The notes under the pieces: generated by a model
Database searches by the model: none
What the model was told of the DNA's origin: nothing
What the model saw: only the letters and a program-made list of their open reading frames with translations
From: Sulfurospirillum barnesii SES-3
Lineage (GTDB): Bacteria > Campylobacterota > Campylobacteria > Campylobacterales > Sulfurospirillaceae
Length of the DNA stretch: 64,000 nt
Direction of reading: 5' to 3'
NCBI RefSeq assembly: GCF_000265295.1
Contig: NC_018002.1
Span: 434,001 to 498,000 of the forward strand
Translations under genes and position numbers: made by a program
Part shown: positions 10,835-20,324 of the stretch, one piece after another
Position numbering within the stretch: position 1 is the stretch's first letter
Layout: each line of letters opens with the position of its first letter

Positions 10835-11372
10835 TTTAGATAGAAGCTTGGACAAAATTGACATCATGAAATTATTGATTTTTTTAATGATTTTTTTGAT
10901 TGTAACCTTTGCTTTTATTTTTCTATTAATCATTCCTCATATTAAAGAGCACCGTGTTTTACAAGCAGAACATAAACGTGTATTGGTGCATAAAAATAGA
11001 GTCGAGACGCTTTTTTTGGAGAGAGAGGCACAACTGAATAAACTGACCATGGAAAATACCCATGTGGTTTTAGCCTTCAAACACTCTTTTTCGCCTGAGG
11101 AATTTATTGCCTATGCAAAAGAGTTTTTTACACAGGTTTCTTTGGTTGAGGTGAGCAAATTAGAGTATCAAAAAGAGTTCGTTGAGTATGAACTCAATGT
11201 GACCTCTACTCTTAAAACGCCTACGAATTTTTATAATTTTTTAGAGGGATTAAATCAGTATAAAAATATTGTACAAGCAGATTTTCCTATTCATCTTGAA
11301 GCAAATAAAAACACCATTAGCTCTGTTTTTAAAATTAAAGTTTACGATATTAATGCGACAAAAGTGCCGTAG
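10827..11372 (+). CDS. Single-pass membrane protein with coiled coil (PilO-like topology)
   Basis: 181 residues from GTG 10827, with GAGGAAGG upstream. Transmembrane segment at about residues 14-37 (LLIFLMIFLIVTFAFIFLL), then a charged helix and a C-terminal domain (FSPEEFIAYAKEFFTQVSLVEVSKLEY, pattern typical of PilO periplasmic domains with F..F). The third and last gene of the overlapping trio. Its end overlaps the end of tilS on the other strand by 23 bases, so no intergenic terminator separates them. Confidence 0.62.
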   Translation: MNNLDRSLDKIDIMKLLIFLMIFLIVTFAFIFLLIIPHIKEHRVLQAEHKRVLVHKNRVETLFLEREAQLNKLTMENTHVVLAFKHSFSPEEFIAYAKEFFTQVSLVEVSKLEYQKEFVEYELNVTSTLKTPTNFYNFLEGLNQYKNIVQADFPIHLEANKNTISSVFKIKVYDINATKVP

Positions 11373-12345
11373 CATCAATCTTTTCTAAAGCTAGATAGCC
11401 TCTGATTTTTGCAGGTATTTTGGCTTTTCGATACACCTCTTTATCTTTCTTCATCATTGGCAGTCTGACATACGGCGCAATATAAATGAGCGTTTCATCA
11501 AAAACAACAGCAATACGATGGGCGATAACACAGTTACGTGTTTGAAGAATTTCGCGGCGTTGTTGTGTTGAGGCTAAAACACCTAAGATTTTTAAGATTT
11601 TATCAATCTGCCGAATGTTAATTAAATCGTCACTGTCTTGTGGAAGAATAAACAGATCTTTAATGCGTTTTGCTTGATGAGGCACAAGACGTTTGGCATC
11701 TTCAGCAAGGTAGTGAAAACTTTGAAGAATGCCTTTTTCGTACTTTTCCAAAAGTGGGTTGGCAAAATGGTGTCTAAAGGCGTTGCGTTGATGCCTCAGT
11801 GAGGCATTGCTTTCATCTTCAAAATAGGCAATAGCTTCTTTTTCGAGGTAGTTTTTAAGCGCAGGCTTGTTTACATGTAAAAGAGGTCTCACGATAGCAT
11901 AGCCTTCTCTTTCTTCCCGCTCTTGCATTCCAAGCATTTCTACCACGCCAGCACCCTTACACAGTTGCATCAGCAACCATTCCAAACGATCACCCAAATG
12001 GTGTGCCATGATAAGTGTTTCATAGCCGTGTTCTTGCATCAGCGACTCAAAAAAAGCATACCGTTCTTCTCGTGCGCGGTGTTCAAAATTGGCATTTTCA
12101 AGTTTACATGTAACGCTAAAACAGCTTTTGCCATAAGTATTGGCGAGCGTTTTGGCATACGCTTCTTCGGCATCACTTTGTTTGCGTGTTTGGTAATTAA
12201 CATGGGCTATATCAAAAGAAATGGCATTTACATGTAATAAAAAAAAGAGGGCAGTGGAGTCTCCACCACCCGAGAAGGCTAAAAGATTTTTTGTGCGTTT
12301 AAGAGAGCTAAGGGTTGCCTCATGCAAGAGCGGTAATGGTTGCAA
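11350..12345 (-). CDS. tilS: tRNA(Ile)-lysidine synthase TilS
   Basis: Attaches lysine to C34 of tRNA-Ile(CAU) so that it reads AUA. The 331-residue protein has the N-type ATP pyrophosphatase P-loop [17 protein letters not shown] near residue 20 and the downstream [21 protein letters not shown] motif typical of TilS. It starts inside the end of rimO (26-base overlap) in the same direction, so the two are likely co-transcribed; Campylobacter has the same neighbours. Three copies of the TACATGTA palindrome lie within it. Confidence 0.93.
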   Translation of the reverse strand: MQPLPLLHEATLSSLKRTKNLLAFSGGGDSTALFFLLHVNAISFDIAHVNYQTRKQSDAEEAYAKTLANTYGKSCFSVTCKLENANFEHRAREERYAFFESLMQEHGYETLIMAHHLGDRLEWLLMQLCKGAGVVEMLGMQEREEREGYAIVRPLLHVNKPALKNYLEKEAIAYFEDESNASLRHQRNAFRHHFANPLLEKYEKGILQSFHYLAEDAKRLVPHQAKRIKDLFILPQDSDDLINIRQIDKILKILGVLASTQQRREILQTRNCVIAHRIAVVFDETLIYIAPYVRLPMMKKDKEVYRKAKIPAKIRGYLALEKIDATALLSH

Positions 12346-13630
12346 TGAGTTTATCCCCTACACACTCTGTGATAGTAGCTTTGTAACATGTCCCAATGCG
12401 CACATTCTCGACATCCGAGTCATTCACTAAAATTTCCCCATCAATTTGAGGTGCCCATAGAAGTTCTCTTGCTCCCATAAAGAGTTCGTGTTCACTGCTC
12501 TCTCCTTCGATTAAGAGAACGACTTCTTTACCAACTTCTTTTTCAAAGCTTTTTTTTGTTTTGGCTTGAACTATTTTATCGAGTGCTTTAATGCGCTTAT
12601 TGATGATTTTGGTTTCAATTTTTTCGCTCATCTCGTATGCACTGGTATCTTCTTCATCGGAGTAGGCAAAAATATTGACACGGTCAAAATCAAAATGCTT
12701 CGTAAATTCCAAAAGCTCTTCAAACTCAGCCTCACTCTCTCCTGGATGCCCGACAATAAAACTGGTGCGAATAAAACTATTGGGTGCTTGACGCATAAGC
12801 TCCAATTGTTCGATGATGCGCTCTCTTCCTGCTCCTCGTTTCATACGTTTGAGCATGGCGTCGCTGATGTGTTGGATAGGCATATCAAAATAGTTATGAA
12901 AAAGTGGCGAGGCAATAATACGTTCAATCAAAGCATTGGACGTTGTGGTTGGGTAGAGGTATAAAATGCGTGCACTCTTCACACCCTCAATTTTTTCAAC
13001 CGCATCAATGAGCGCAATGAGCCCCTCTTTTTCGCCCATGTCTCTTAGGTATGAGCTACTATCTTGAGAGATAAAGCTAAAGTCAAAAAAGCCTTTTGAA
13101 ACCAGTATTTTCACCTCTTTGACGAGGGAGTCTAAGGTTCGTGAATGAAGCTTGCCTTTAAAGCCTGGAATAGCGCAAAAGCTACAGGCTTGATTGCATC
13201 CTTCTGAGAGTTTCACATAGGCATGTGCGTTTGAACCTGTAATGACACGCTCTTCCTCGTTCATCAAATAGGTAGCAGGGGTAAAGCGGTTTTGACGCAG
13301 AGCAATAATCTCATCAATTTTGTCATAATCACCCACACCCGTAAAAAGGTCAACCTCTTTAAGCTCTTTGGTCAAATCCTCTTTGTAACGCTCACTTAAA
13401 CAGCCTGCCATGACCAATAAAGAGCCTTTTTTACGTGCTTCATGCAGTGAAAAAATGGTGTTGAGGCTCTCTTCTTTCGCAGGACCTATAAATCCACAGG
13501 TGTTGACAATGAGAACATCGGCTTGTGAGGCATCATCGCACATTTCATATGCACGTAACTTTCCTAACATCACTTCACTGTCAACAAGATTTTTATTACA
13601 GCCCAGTGAGACTAAATGCAATTTTTTCAA
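12320..13630 (-). CDS. rimO: Ribosomal protein S12 methylthiotransferase RimO
   Basis: Radical-SAM enzyme that adds a methylthio group to an aspartate of ribosomal protein S12. The 436-residue protein starts [19 protein letters not shown], the RimO signature that separates it from MiaB. It has the cluster-binding NTCGF and AGCL cysteines, the radical-SAM [16 protein letters not shown] and a C-terminal TRAM domain. It overlaps tilS. The window also encodes YcaO (39133-40761), which in E. coli has been linked to this same S12 modification. Confidence 0.94.
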   Translation of the reverse strand: MKKLHLVSLGCNKNLVDSEVMLGKLRAYEMCDDASQADVLIVNTCGFIGPAKEESLNTIFSLHEARKKGSLLVMAGCLSERYKEDLTKELKEVDLFTGVGDYDKIDEIIALRQNRFTPATYLMNEEERVITGSNAHAYVKLSEGCNQACSFCAIPGFKGKLHSRTLDSLVKEVKILVSKGFFDFSFISQDSSSYLRDMGEKEGLIALIDAVEKIEGVKSARILYLYPTTTSNALIERIIASPLFHNYFDMPIQHISDAMLKRMKRGAGRERIIEQLELMRQAPNSFIRTSFIVGHPGESEAEFEELLEFTKHFDFDRVNIFAYSDEEDTSAYEMSEKIETKIINKRIKALDKIVQAKTKKSFEKEVGKEVVLLIEGESSEHELFMGARELLWAPQIDGEILVNDSDVENVRIGTCYKATITECVGDKLIATITALA

Positions 13631-13642
13631 GCTTTTCCTTTG

Positions 13643-14464
13643 TTATATCCATAAATTATCAATGAGGCGGGTTGTACCCACTTTGGCGCAGACTAAAATA
13701 ATGCAGTTGCCTAATTCAATAGTGGGTATTGTATCAAAATCACGATTTAAAATTTCCACGTATTCTACATGTAAAGGTTTTAAGGAGGTTCTCATTTCAG
13801 CTTTAATTCTCTCACAATCTCTCTCTTTAGCCATGATTGCACGAGAGGCAACCTTGAGTGATTTGGAGAGCAAAAGGGCTTCTTGGCGTTCGTGTTCACT
13901 CAAGTAGACATTGCGGCTGGAAAGTGCTAATCCGTCATCTTCTCGTACAATGTCACAAGGAATAATTTCAATGTTCAAAAAGAGGCTTTGAACCATGTTT
14001 TGAATGAGATAGAGTTGCTGGGCATCTTTTTTTCCAAAATAGGCACGGCTTGGTTTGGAGAGATTGAAGAGTTTTAAGACGACCCGTAAAACACCATCAA
14101 AATGACCAGGACGTGCAAGTCCTTCTAAACTATACGCTTTAGGAGCAGGCGCTAAAAGGGTAGGCTCTATTTTTGAATACATGACCTCTTGTGTGGGCAT
14201 AAATAAAACATCCACACCCGCAAGTTCACAGATTTTTATATCAGCTTGGGTGCGTTTGGGATATTTTTCAAAATCTTCTCCTGCTAAAAATTGCGTCGGG
14301 TTGACAAAAACAGAGACAATGGTATGGTCATTTTGGGCAAGGGATTTTTGAATCAGGCTTAAATGTCCGTTGTGTAAAGCGCCCATCGTTGGCACAAAAC
14401 CTACGGAGCCGTGAAGTTCTTTTCTAGCATCTTGAAGTTCGAGAATGGTTTTTACTATTTTCAT
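13643..14464 (-). CDS. panC: Pantothenate synthetase
   Basis: Joins pantoate and beta-alanine using ATP, the last step of pantothenate synthesis. The 273-residue protein has [18 protein letters not shown], the HIGH-like motif of the nucleotidyltransferase fold, [24 protein letters not shown] and the KMSKS-like ALSSRN. I take ATG 14464 ([11 protein letters not shown]) as start; a GTG nine bases upstream would add three residues. It is followed by rimO at 12 bases and is divergent from prfB. One TACATGTA copy lies within it. Confidence 0.94.
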   Translation of the reverse strand: MKIVKTILELQDARKELHGSVGFVPTMGALHNGHLSLIQKSLAQNDHTIVSVFVNPTQFLAGEDFEKYPKRTQADIKICELAGVDVLFMPTQEVMYSKIEPTLLAPAPKAYSLEGLARPGHFDGVLRVVLKLFNLSKPSRAYFGKKDAQQLYLIQNMVQSLFLNIEIIPCDIVREDDGLALSSRNVYLSEHERQEALLLSKSLKVASRAIMAKERDCERIKAEMRTSLKPLHVEYVEILNRDFDTIPTIELGNCIILVCAKVGTTRLIDNLWI

Positions 14465-14537
14465 TTTAGGCACTTTAGAGTTTATTTGGGGTAAAATAAA
14501 TATTTTTAAAAAGCGTATTATAGCAAAAGGAAGAGCG

Positions 14538-15632
14538 TTGGACAGTTACGAATACACAGAGTTACTTAAAAAATTGACAACCAAAGTGGATAACATCGCT
14601 CAAATCATCAAGCCTGAAGAACTTTCTGAGCGCTTGAAGGAAATTGAGACGATAGAACAAGACCCTGAATTTTGGAATGATGCAAAAAAAGCAGCAGAGA
14701 TGCAAAAAGAAAAAACGGGTCTTAACTCACTGCTTAATCGCTACACCAAAGCGAAGAATGTTGTGGTGGATGCAGTCGATTTGTACGAGATGGCAAAGGC
14801 TGAAAATGATGAAGCAACGACAGAAGAGCTTTTTAAAGATGCAGAGCATTTAGAAGAGCACATTACAAACCTTGAAATCGCCATGATGCTCAGTGGCGAA
14901 AATGACACTAAAAACGCTATCGTCTCCATTCATCCAGGTGCTGGAGGGACAGAGAGTCAGGATTGGGCGAGTATCTTGTACCGTATGTATTTGCGTTGGG
15001 CAGAGCGTTGTGGCTTTAAAGTAGAAGTGCTTGATTATCAAGAAGGTGAAGAAGCGGGGATTAAAGATGTGAGTTTCATCATCAGCGGTGAAAATGCGTA
15101 CGGGTATATGAAAGTGGAAAACGGTATTCACCGTTTGGTGCGTATCAGCCCTTTTGATGCCAATGCCAAACGCCACACCTCGTTTAGCTCGGTGATGGTT
15201 TCGCCTGAGGTGGACGATGATATTGACATCGTGATTGAAGATCGTGACTTAAAAGTCGATACGTACCGTTCGGGTGGCGCTGGTGGACAGCATGTCAATA
15301 AAACCGACAGTGCGATTCGTATTACGCACATGCCAACAGGTATTGTGGTGCAGTGTCAAAATGACCGCTCTCAGCACAAAAACAGAGCTTCAGCAATGAA
15401 AATGTTGAAGTCTCGTTTGTACGAGTTGGAGCTTGAAAAACAACAAGCAGAAAAAGACGGTGTTGAAAAAAGTGAGATTGGTTGGGGACATCAAATCCGC
15501 TCCTACGTCCTAGCTCCGTATCAGCAAGTCAAAGACAATCGAAGTAACATTGCATATTCACAGGTGAATGCTATTTTAGACGGTGATATTTCAAAGATGC
15601 TCGAGGGTGTGCTTATTGCACAAAAGCGTTAA
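14538..15632 (+). CDS. prfB: Peptide chain release factor 2
   Basis: Recognises UGA and UAA stop codons and triggers peptide release. From TTG 14538, with AAGGAAGAG upstream, the protein is 364 residues. The peptidyl-hydrolase loop [16 protein letters not shown] and the codon-recognition region around [19 protein letters not shown] are intact (the tripeptide of RF2 is expected just ahead of that loop). There is one continuous reading frame: the programmed +1 frameshift with an in-frame TGA that most bacteria have near codon 26 is absent. An open frame extends upstream to 14445 but it overlaps panC's start and has no ribosome site. Confidence 0.93.
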   Translation: MDSYEYTELLKKLTTKVDNIAQIIKPEELSERLKEIETIEQDPEFWNDAKKAAEMQKEKTGLNSLLNRYTKAKNVVVDAVDLYEMAKAENDEATTEELFKDAEHLEEHITNLEIAMMLSGENDTKNAIVSIHPGAGGTESQDWASILYRMYLRWAERCGFKVEVLDYQEGEEAGIKDVSFIISGENAYGYMKVENGIHRLVRISPFDANAKRHTSFSSVMVSPEVDDDIDIVIEDRDLKVDTYRSGGAGGQHVNKTDSAIRITHMPTGIVVQCQNDRSQHKNRASAMKMLKSRLYELELEKQQAEKDGVEKSEIGWGHQIRSYVLAPYQQVKDNRSNIAYSQVNAILDGDISKMLEGVLIAQKR

Positions 15633-15660
15633 ATTTTATTTTACATGTAAAGGAAAAACC

Positions 15661-15984
15661 ATGCACAGACAAGCGATTTTAACACAGTTAGGCTACAGTG
15701 TGAGTGAGAATACCATAGCGCAACTTGAGCGCGTTATTGCCAATACCGTTGGATTTGAACACATTGAAAAACATTTGATTACTTTGCATGATGCGTTGAA
15801 GCCATTGCACTCTTTTGTGGCACTTTCAAGCAACAAAGATTATTTTAAAATTAAAAATGAAGCCCACGGCGATGAACTGATAGACGAAGTCAATGCTATC
15901 ATTGCAAAATGGGCAGAGAAATATAAAGTGACCTTAGAAAAAGTTCCAAACAAACATACCTATTATGTGATAGCGTACAAATAA
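15661..15984 (+). CDS. Conserved hypothetical protein, 107 residues
   Basis: A small soluble protein starting at ATG 15661 with AAGGAAAA upstream; the open frame extends back into prfB but only this ATG has a ribosome site. It has a helical N-terminal part with IAQLERVIANTVGFEHIEKHL and a C-terminal part ending VPNKHTYYVIAYK. No family is recognised. It sits 28 bases after prfB and 12 before the DUF945-like gene, with a TACATGTA palindrome just upstream. Confidence 0.7.
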   Translation: MHRQAILTQLGYSVSENTIAQLERVIANTVGFEHIEKHLITLHDALKPLHSFVALSSNKDYFKIKNEAHGDELIDEVNAIIAKWAEKYKVTLEKVPNKHTYYVIAYK

Positions 15985-15996
15985 CAAAGGTAAAAA

Positions 15997-17391
15997 ATGT
16001 CAAAAATGAAATACGGAATTATCGCATCAGTTGTGGTTGCGGGATTGCTTGCAATGCCGTTAGTTGTTTCACAAAAAGTGGATGCGACCATCAATGCTAA
16101 AGCAAAGGTTTTAGCCAATAACGGTTTTAAATCAGAACAATTAAGCAAAAGCGGTTATTTTACAACACAAAGAACCTTTAGCCTTGAAGTGGTTGATGCA
16201 AAAAAGGCACGTGATTTTTTATTAGCACAGTTGGTGGAAAAAAATGCCCAGTATAAACTCATCGCACAAACACTCACAGAAGAGAGTGAATCTGGAATCA
16301 ATGAGGCATTAAATGGTTTGAAATTTCAAGGCGAAATGACACACAGCAATCTGCTTCCAAGCGACGTGAAAGTCTCTATGACACTCAGCCAGCTTCCCAC
16401 CGTCGTTCAAGCAAGTCTTGCGGAAGATAAAGAGCTTAGCGTACGTGTTTTGCCACTTTTAGCCCGTGGAGTTTTTGGTGCTGATATGCTTTTTGGTAGC
16501 GATGAAGCCCTTAAAGAGTTTCAACTCAAAGATATTAAAGAAGAGATGATTGTGGATGGTGGAACGCTTCATGTGGATACCAAGGACCATACGTTACGTT
16601 TAAATCATCGTGGAGAACGTGTGCATGGATCGTTAGGTGTAGGACATCAGCTTTTTTCAATGAAAGGCGAAGCTTTTTTATCTAAAAGTGAACTCAAAGA
16701 CTTTATGTACACATTTACCTACAAGGATGAGTTTAATAATAAAGCGGATTTAAAAATTGGAAGTTATGCTCTTGCTATGAACGATGGGTTGAGCCTTCTT
16801 CATGTAGAACTGGGTGGTTTGAAATCACAAAGCAGTATTGAAGAGCGGCAAAAAGAGTTACGTATGAGTGCAGATTACGCTTTTGAAGGCATTGGTGTTT
16901 TAAGTAGTAGTGATGATATTAAATTAGATAAACTCTTTTTGAAACTGGATGTTGAAGGTCTTAATGCGGAACTGACTCACAAATTACAAGAAGATTACAA
17001 TGCGTTAGTGCTCAATCCAACTCCCCCATCAGAAAAAATGTTGATTAGCGATACGATTGCGCTGATTAATCATGGGGTTAAGGTAAAGTTTGATATTGCA
17101 TTGAAAGCATTTCAATCTACTTTAGTAAAACTGAACGATGTTCGTGTGGATACTGTGATTGAAATTGCGAAAAATAGCTACAGCGATACACAAAGCCCTT
17201 TGGCATTGGTGGGGCTTTTAGATATACGCTCGAAAGTTAAAGTGCATAAAGATGACAGAGCAACACTGGAAGCCTTAAACCTTGCCTCAGCAAAGGAGTT
17301 TGCATTAGGACGTGCAGAGGGTGATTTTTTTGTTTATGATCTTGCTATGAAAAATGGTGTTATTAGCGTTAACGATCAAGCGATTCAATAA
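15997..17391 (+). CDS. DUF945/YdgA-like envelope protein
   Basis: 464 residues. The N-terminus KMKYGIIASVVVAGLLAMPLVV is a signal peptide or membrane anchor. The remaining protein is rich in short beta-like segments (TFSLEVVDAKKARDF, LHVDTKDHTLRLNHRGERVHG, DLKIGSYALAMNDG) in the pattern seen in the YdgA/YihF (DUF945) family of exported proteins of unknown function. It is followed two bases later by the EI24-like gene. The family call rests on overall pattern and is moderate. Confidence 0.6.
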   Translation: MSKMKYGIIASVVVAGLLAMPLVVSQKVDATINAKAKVLANNGFKSEQLSKSGYFTTQRTFSLEVVDAKKARDFLLAQLVEKNAQYKLIAQTLTEESESGINEALNGLKFQGEMTHSNLLPSDVKVSMTLSQLPTVVQASLAEDKELSVRVLPLLARGVFGADMLFGSDEALKEFQLKDIKEEMIVDGGTLHVDTKDHTLRLNHRGERVHGSLGVGHQLFSMKGEAFLSKSELKDFMYTFTYKDEFNNKADLKIGSYALAMNDGLSLLHVELGGLKSQSSIEERQKELRMSADYAFEGIGVLSSSDDIKLDKLFLKLDVEGLNAELTHKLQEDYNALVLNPTPPSEKMLISDTIALINHGVKVKFDIALKAFQSTLVKLNDVRVDTVIEIAKNSYSDTQSPLALVGLLDIRSKVKVHKDDRATLEALNLASAKEFALGRAEGDFFVYDLAMKNGVISVNDQAIQ

Positions 17392-17393
17392 CG

Positions 17394-18137
17394 ATGCACA
17401 CGAAACTACAAAGCAATATTTTTATCGTGTCTCTGGGCGATACGTTTTCGCCTAGGGTTTTATTGATTTCTCTTGTATCTTTTTTGCTAACACTTTTGTT
17501 CTTTGTAGGGCTTATTTGGCTTTTTTTCGGGGGTATGGGGGCGTTATCGCTTTGGTTGAGTGAAAGTTTACAAGGGTTTGAGGGAAGTTTAGAGCAGAGT
17601 TGGCTTTTTAGCTTTATCTCTTTAATTTTTATTACAAAAACCCTTATTTCGATGCTTTTTTTTCTAACCTCTGCGATGGTGGTGTATTATCTTTTTCTGA
17701 TGGTGTATTCGATTATTGTGGGGTTCTTTTCAGGCTATTTTATTAGTGAAATTCAGGAGCGCTATTATCCGCATGTGGTGCTCAAGGGGATTGGTCTTGT
17801 CGGCTACGTGGGGGTAATGCTAAAGAGTATACTGGTGACGGCTGTACTTTTTATTCTTCTCACACCTTTAATCTTTATTCCCATCTTTAATATGGTACTA
17901 CTGTTGCCCGTTTTTTATTTATTTCATAAACTCTTAGTTTTGGAAGTTTCATCGATGCTCAATACTTCAAGTGAGTATCAAGCGTTAAAACGTCTTCATG
18001 CAGGAGAGATGCGAGGGATTTCATTGCTGTGTTTCACACTCACCTTCATCCCTTTTTTGGGTGTTATTATTTACCCGTATTATGTCATTGTGATGAGCCA
18101 TTTTGTTTTTCGAAAAACAGAGGCATTACGAGCTTAA
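17394..18137 (+). CDS. EI24/CysZ-like membrane protein
   Basis: 247 residues with about four to five hydrophobic segments (near residues 25-50, 72-110, 140-185, 212-240). It shows an FFSGYFISEIQERYYPH stretch and the C-terminal LCFTLTFIPFLGVIIYPYYVIVMSH, characteristic of EI24-domain proteins; in other bacteria the related CysZ passes sulfate. It starts two bases after the previous stop. Its end overlaps the end of the asparaginase-like gene by four bases. Substrate is unknown. Confidence 0.65.
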   Translation: MHTKLQSNIFIVSLGDTFSPRVLLISLVSFLLTLLFFVGLIWLFFGGMGALSLWLSESLQGFEGSLEQSWLFSFISLIFITKTLISMLFFLTSAMVVYYLFLMVYSIIVGFFSGYFISEIQERYYPHVVLKGIGLVGYVGVMLKSILVTAVLFILLTPLIFIPIFNMVLLLPVFYLFHKLLVLEVSSMLNTSSEYQALKRLHAGEMRGISLLCFTLTFIPFLGVIIYPYYVIVMSHFVFRKTEALRA

Positions 18138-18628
18138 GAGGGCTCAAAAACACCTTTGGTTCTATTTTTATAGAGTTGTGTATGCGCAGCAACCCTACCA
18201 TGCATGGCGATATAAACTCCATTGTTTTCTCTTACATGTAAATCCCCTAGTGCCAACATAACATTAGCAGTAGCCTCAACCGTATCAATGCTAAAAGGCA
18301 CCATTGCTCCTGTAAGGGTAATGATTTTATTCTTTACATGTAAGGCTAGAAAAGAAGCAGTGACATCCATAGTATCGGTACCATGAATGATTAAAATTTT
18401 ATGAGAAGAAGAGGCTTCAATGGCTTTAAGAAGCTCTTCTCGATCCTCCTCGTTCATCTCTAGGCTATCTTTGTGAATGAGGTTGCAAAGTGTATATTGC
18501 ATATTGGGGCAATAGCGCAAAATAGACTCAACTGCCATACCATCTTTAGGCACTTCTAGTTCACCTTTGAGGGGATTGTAGCGTTTGTTAAAAGTTCCAC
18601 CTGTATTCATGATAAGAATTTTTTCCAT
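18134..18628 (-). CDS. Short asparaginase-domain protein
   Basis: 164 residues matching only the N-terminal half of type I/II L-asparaginases, which are about 330 residues. The catalytic threonine motifs are visible: MNTGGTFNKRYN and IIHGTDTMDVTA, plus LTGAMVPFS. The start ATG 18628 lies three bases after the dnaX stop. Because it ends cleanly with a normal stop, and the next gene converges on it, it looks like a genuine single-domain form rather than a fresh truncation; whether it still hydrolyses asparagine is unknown, since the C-terminal domain of the full enzyme helps form the active site. Confidence 0.75.
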   Translation of the reverse strand: MEKILIMNTGGTFNKRYNPLKGELEVPKDGMAVESILRYCPNMQYTLCNLIHKDSLEMNEEDREELLKAIEASSSHKILIIHGTDTMDVTASFLALHVKNKIITLTGAMVPFSIDTVEATANVMLALGDLHVRENNGVYIAMHGRVAAHTQLYKNRTKGVFEPS

Positions 18629-18632
18629 TGCA

Positions 18633-20267
18633 TTATACTTTTTGTTGAATTTGAATTTTTTTAGGATCAAAAAGCTCTGTGGCTCTTTGAATAAAAGGGG
18701 TGTTTAGAATCTCAGTGGCATCGTACTCTTTTTGATTTGCTAATAAATCACCTGTGGCACAACTCTCACTTTGAGGGGTTTGTTCAAATGCAATATTTTC
18801 CATGGTAGAAGAACTTTGTAATGCGTCTTGTTCTGGTCGTAACGGCACCTCTTCTTCTACTTTAGTAATATGAATCACTGTTTCAAAACCAAAAGTTTCT
18901 TGTACAAAATGGCGAATAATGGCTGAATTATTTTTAAGGATTTTGCCACTCTCCTCTTTTGCGCTCGAGTTTAGTGTGAGTGTTTGATGGCTAAAATCTT
19001 CAAAACGAATGTGGGTTTTAAAACATTCACCCAATTCAACATTGCGATCCATAAGTTTTTCACAAAGGCGTGCAAAAAGAATAGGTGCGCTTTGCCCCTG
19101 ATCGTTTACATGTAAAGATTCTTGCTCCAATGATTCTTCAGGTAGTGTCTCTTCAGAGGTTTCACCATTTTCTTCAAAATGAGGAGGTTTGGCAGGAAGC
19201 CTAAATTTTTCATTTTCCAGTGAATCTATCATCTCTTCAATGGTTTTAATGTGTGTCGCTTCTATCATTTTAAAGAGAACCAACGAGAGGACAAAACCAT
19301 TGTTGGCATTAATGTAAAGTAAACTTTTTGCTTCGCTTAAAATTTTAAAAAAGCGTTCATACAAAAGTGTGGAAAAGCGTCTATCCTGCTCAAAAAAAGC
19401 AGTTTTTAAATAAGCAATTAATTCATCAATAACCACTTCGCATTCATAACTCTCAAGCTCTTTAATGAGGTGTAAAAGCTCACTTTTATTGCCATTTAAA
19501 ATAGCATTAAAGAGTATTTCTAGCTGATTGGGATCAAGCAGTCCTAGCATGGTTGCAACGTGTTCAGGGGTGATGTAGCCTTTAGAGTAAATAATGGCTT
19601 GATCCAAAAGCGTTAAGGTGTCACGCAGTGAACCATTTCCTGCTCGACTTAACATCTCAAGGGCTTCTTTTTCATACTCAATTTTTTCTAAATTTAAGAT
19701 GTGGCAGAGATGATTAATCACATCACTTTGTTTAATTTGTTTAAAGCGAAAGTGTTGCGTACGGGATAAAATCGTAGCAGGCAATTTTAAAGGGTCTGTC
19801 GTTGCTAAAATAAATTTTACATAACTAGGTGGTTCTTCAAGGGTTTTTAAAAGGGCATTAAACGCTTGTGTGGTGAGCATATGCACTTCATCTATAATAA
19901 AAATTTTAAAGCGAGCAGAGGAGGGTTTGTATTTGGTGCTTTCAATGAGTTCACGAATATCATCAATACCACGGTTCGATGCGGCGTCCATCTCAATAAT
20001 ATCTATATGACGGTTTTCATTGGCACTTAAACAATGCTCGCACACATCACACGGTGTGGCATTGGGCCCTTGTTCGCACACCAAAGCTTTGGCAAAAATA
20101 CGTGCGGTAGAAGTCTTACCACTTCCTCTAAGCCCTGAAAAGAGGTAAGCATGAGAAAGCCTGTTTTGGTTAAGGGCGGAGGAGAGTGTTTGGGTAATAG
20201 CTTCTTGACCAATGAGTGTATCAAAGGAAGAGGGACGGTATTTGAGGGCAAGAACTTGATGTGGCAC
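18633..20267 (-). CDS. dnaX: DNA polymerase III subunit gamma/tau
   Basis: Clamp-loader ATPase that holds the replisome together. From GTG 20267, the 544-residue protein begins MPHQVLALKYRPSSFDTLIGQE. It has Walker A GLRGSGKTSTARIFAKAL, the zinc-binding cysteines CDVCEHC, Walker B IDEVHML and the sensor region LATTDPLKLPATILSRTQHF. Domain III follows to about residue 360, then a Glu- and Ser-rich tail. The next gene in the same direction starts four bases after the stop. A TACATGTA copy within it encodes Leu-His-Val. Confidence 0.95.
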   Translation of the reverse strand: MPHQVLALKYRPSSFDTLIGQEAITQTLSSALNQNRLSHAYLFSGLRGSGKTSTARIFAKALVCEQGPNATPCDVCEHCLSANENRHIDIIEMDAASNRGIDDIRELIESTKYKPSSARFKIFIIDEVHMLTTQAFNALLKTLEEPPSYVKFILATTDPLKLPATILSRTQHFRFKQIKQSDVINHLCHILNLEKIEYEKEALEMLSRAGNGSLRDTLTLLDQAIIYSKGYITPEHVATMLGLLDPNQLEILFNAILNGNKSELLHLIKELESYECEVVIDELIAYLKTAFFEQDRRFSTLLYERFFKILSEAKSLLYINANNGFVLSLVLFKMIEATHIKTIEEMIDSLENEKFRLPAKPPHFEENGETSEETLPEESLEQESLHVNDQGQSAPILFARLCEKLMDRNVELGECFKTHIRFEDFSHQTLTLNSSAKEESGKILKNNSAIIRHFVQETFGFETVIHITKVEEEVPLRPEQDALQSSSTMENIAFEQTPQSESCATGDLLANQKEYDATEILNTPFIQRATELFDPKKIQIQQKV

Positions 20268-20324
20268 AGTATAACCTTTTGGTGTTTTAGTCAGAGGGAG
20301 TGCAAAACAAAGTTTGCACCTCTC

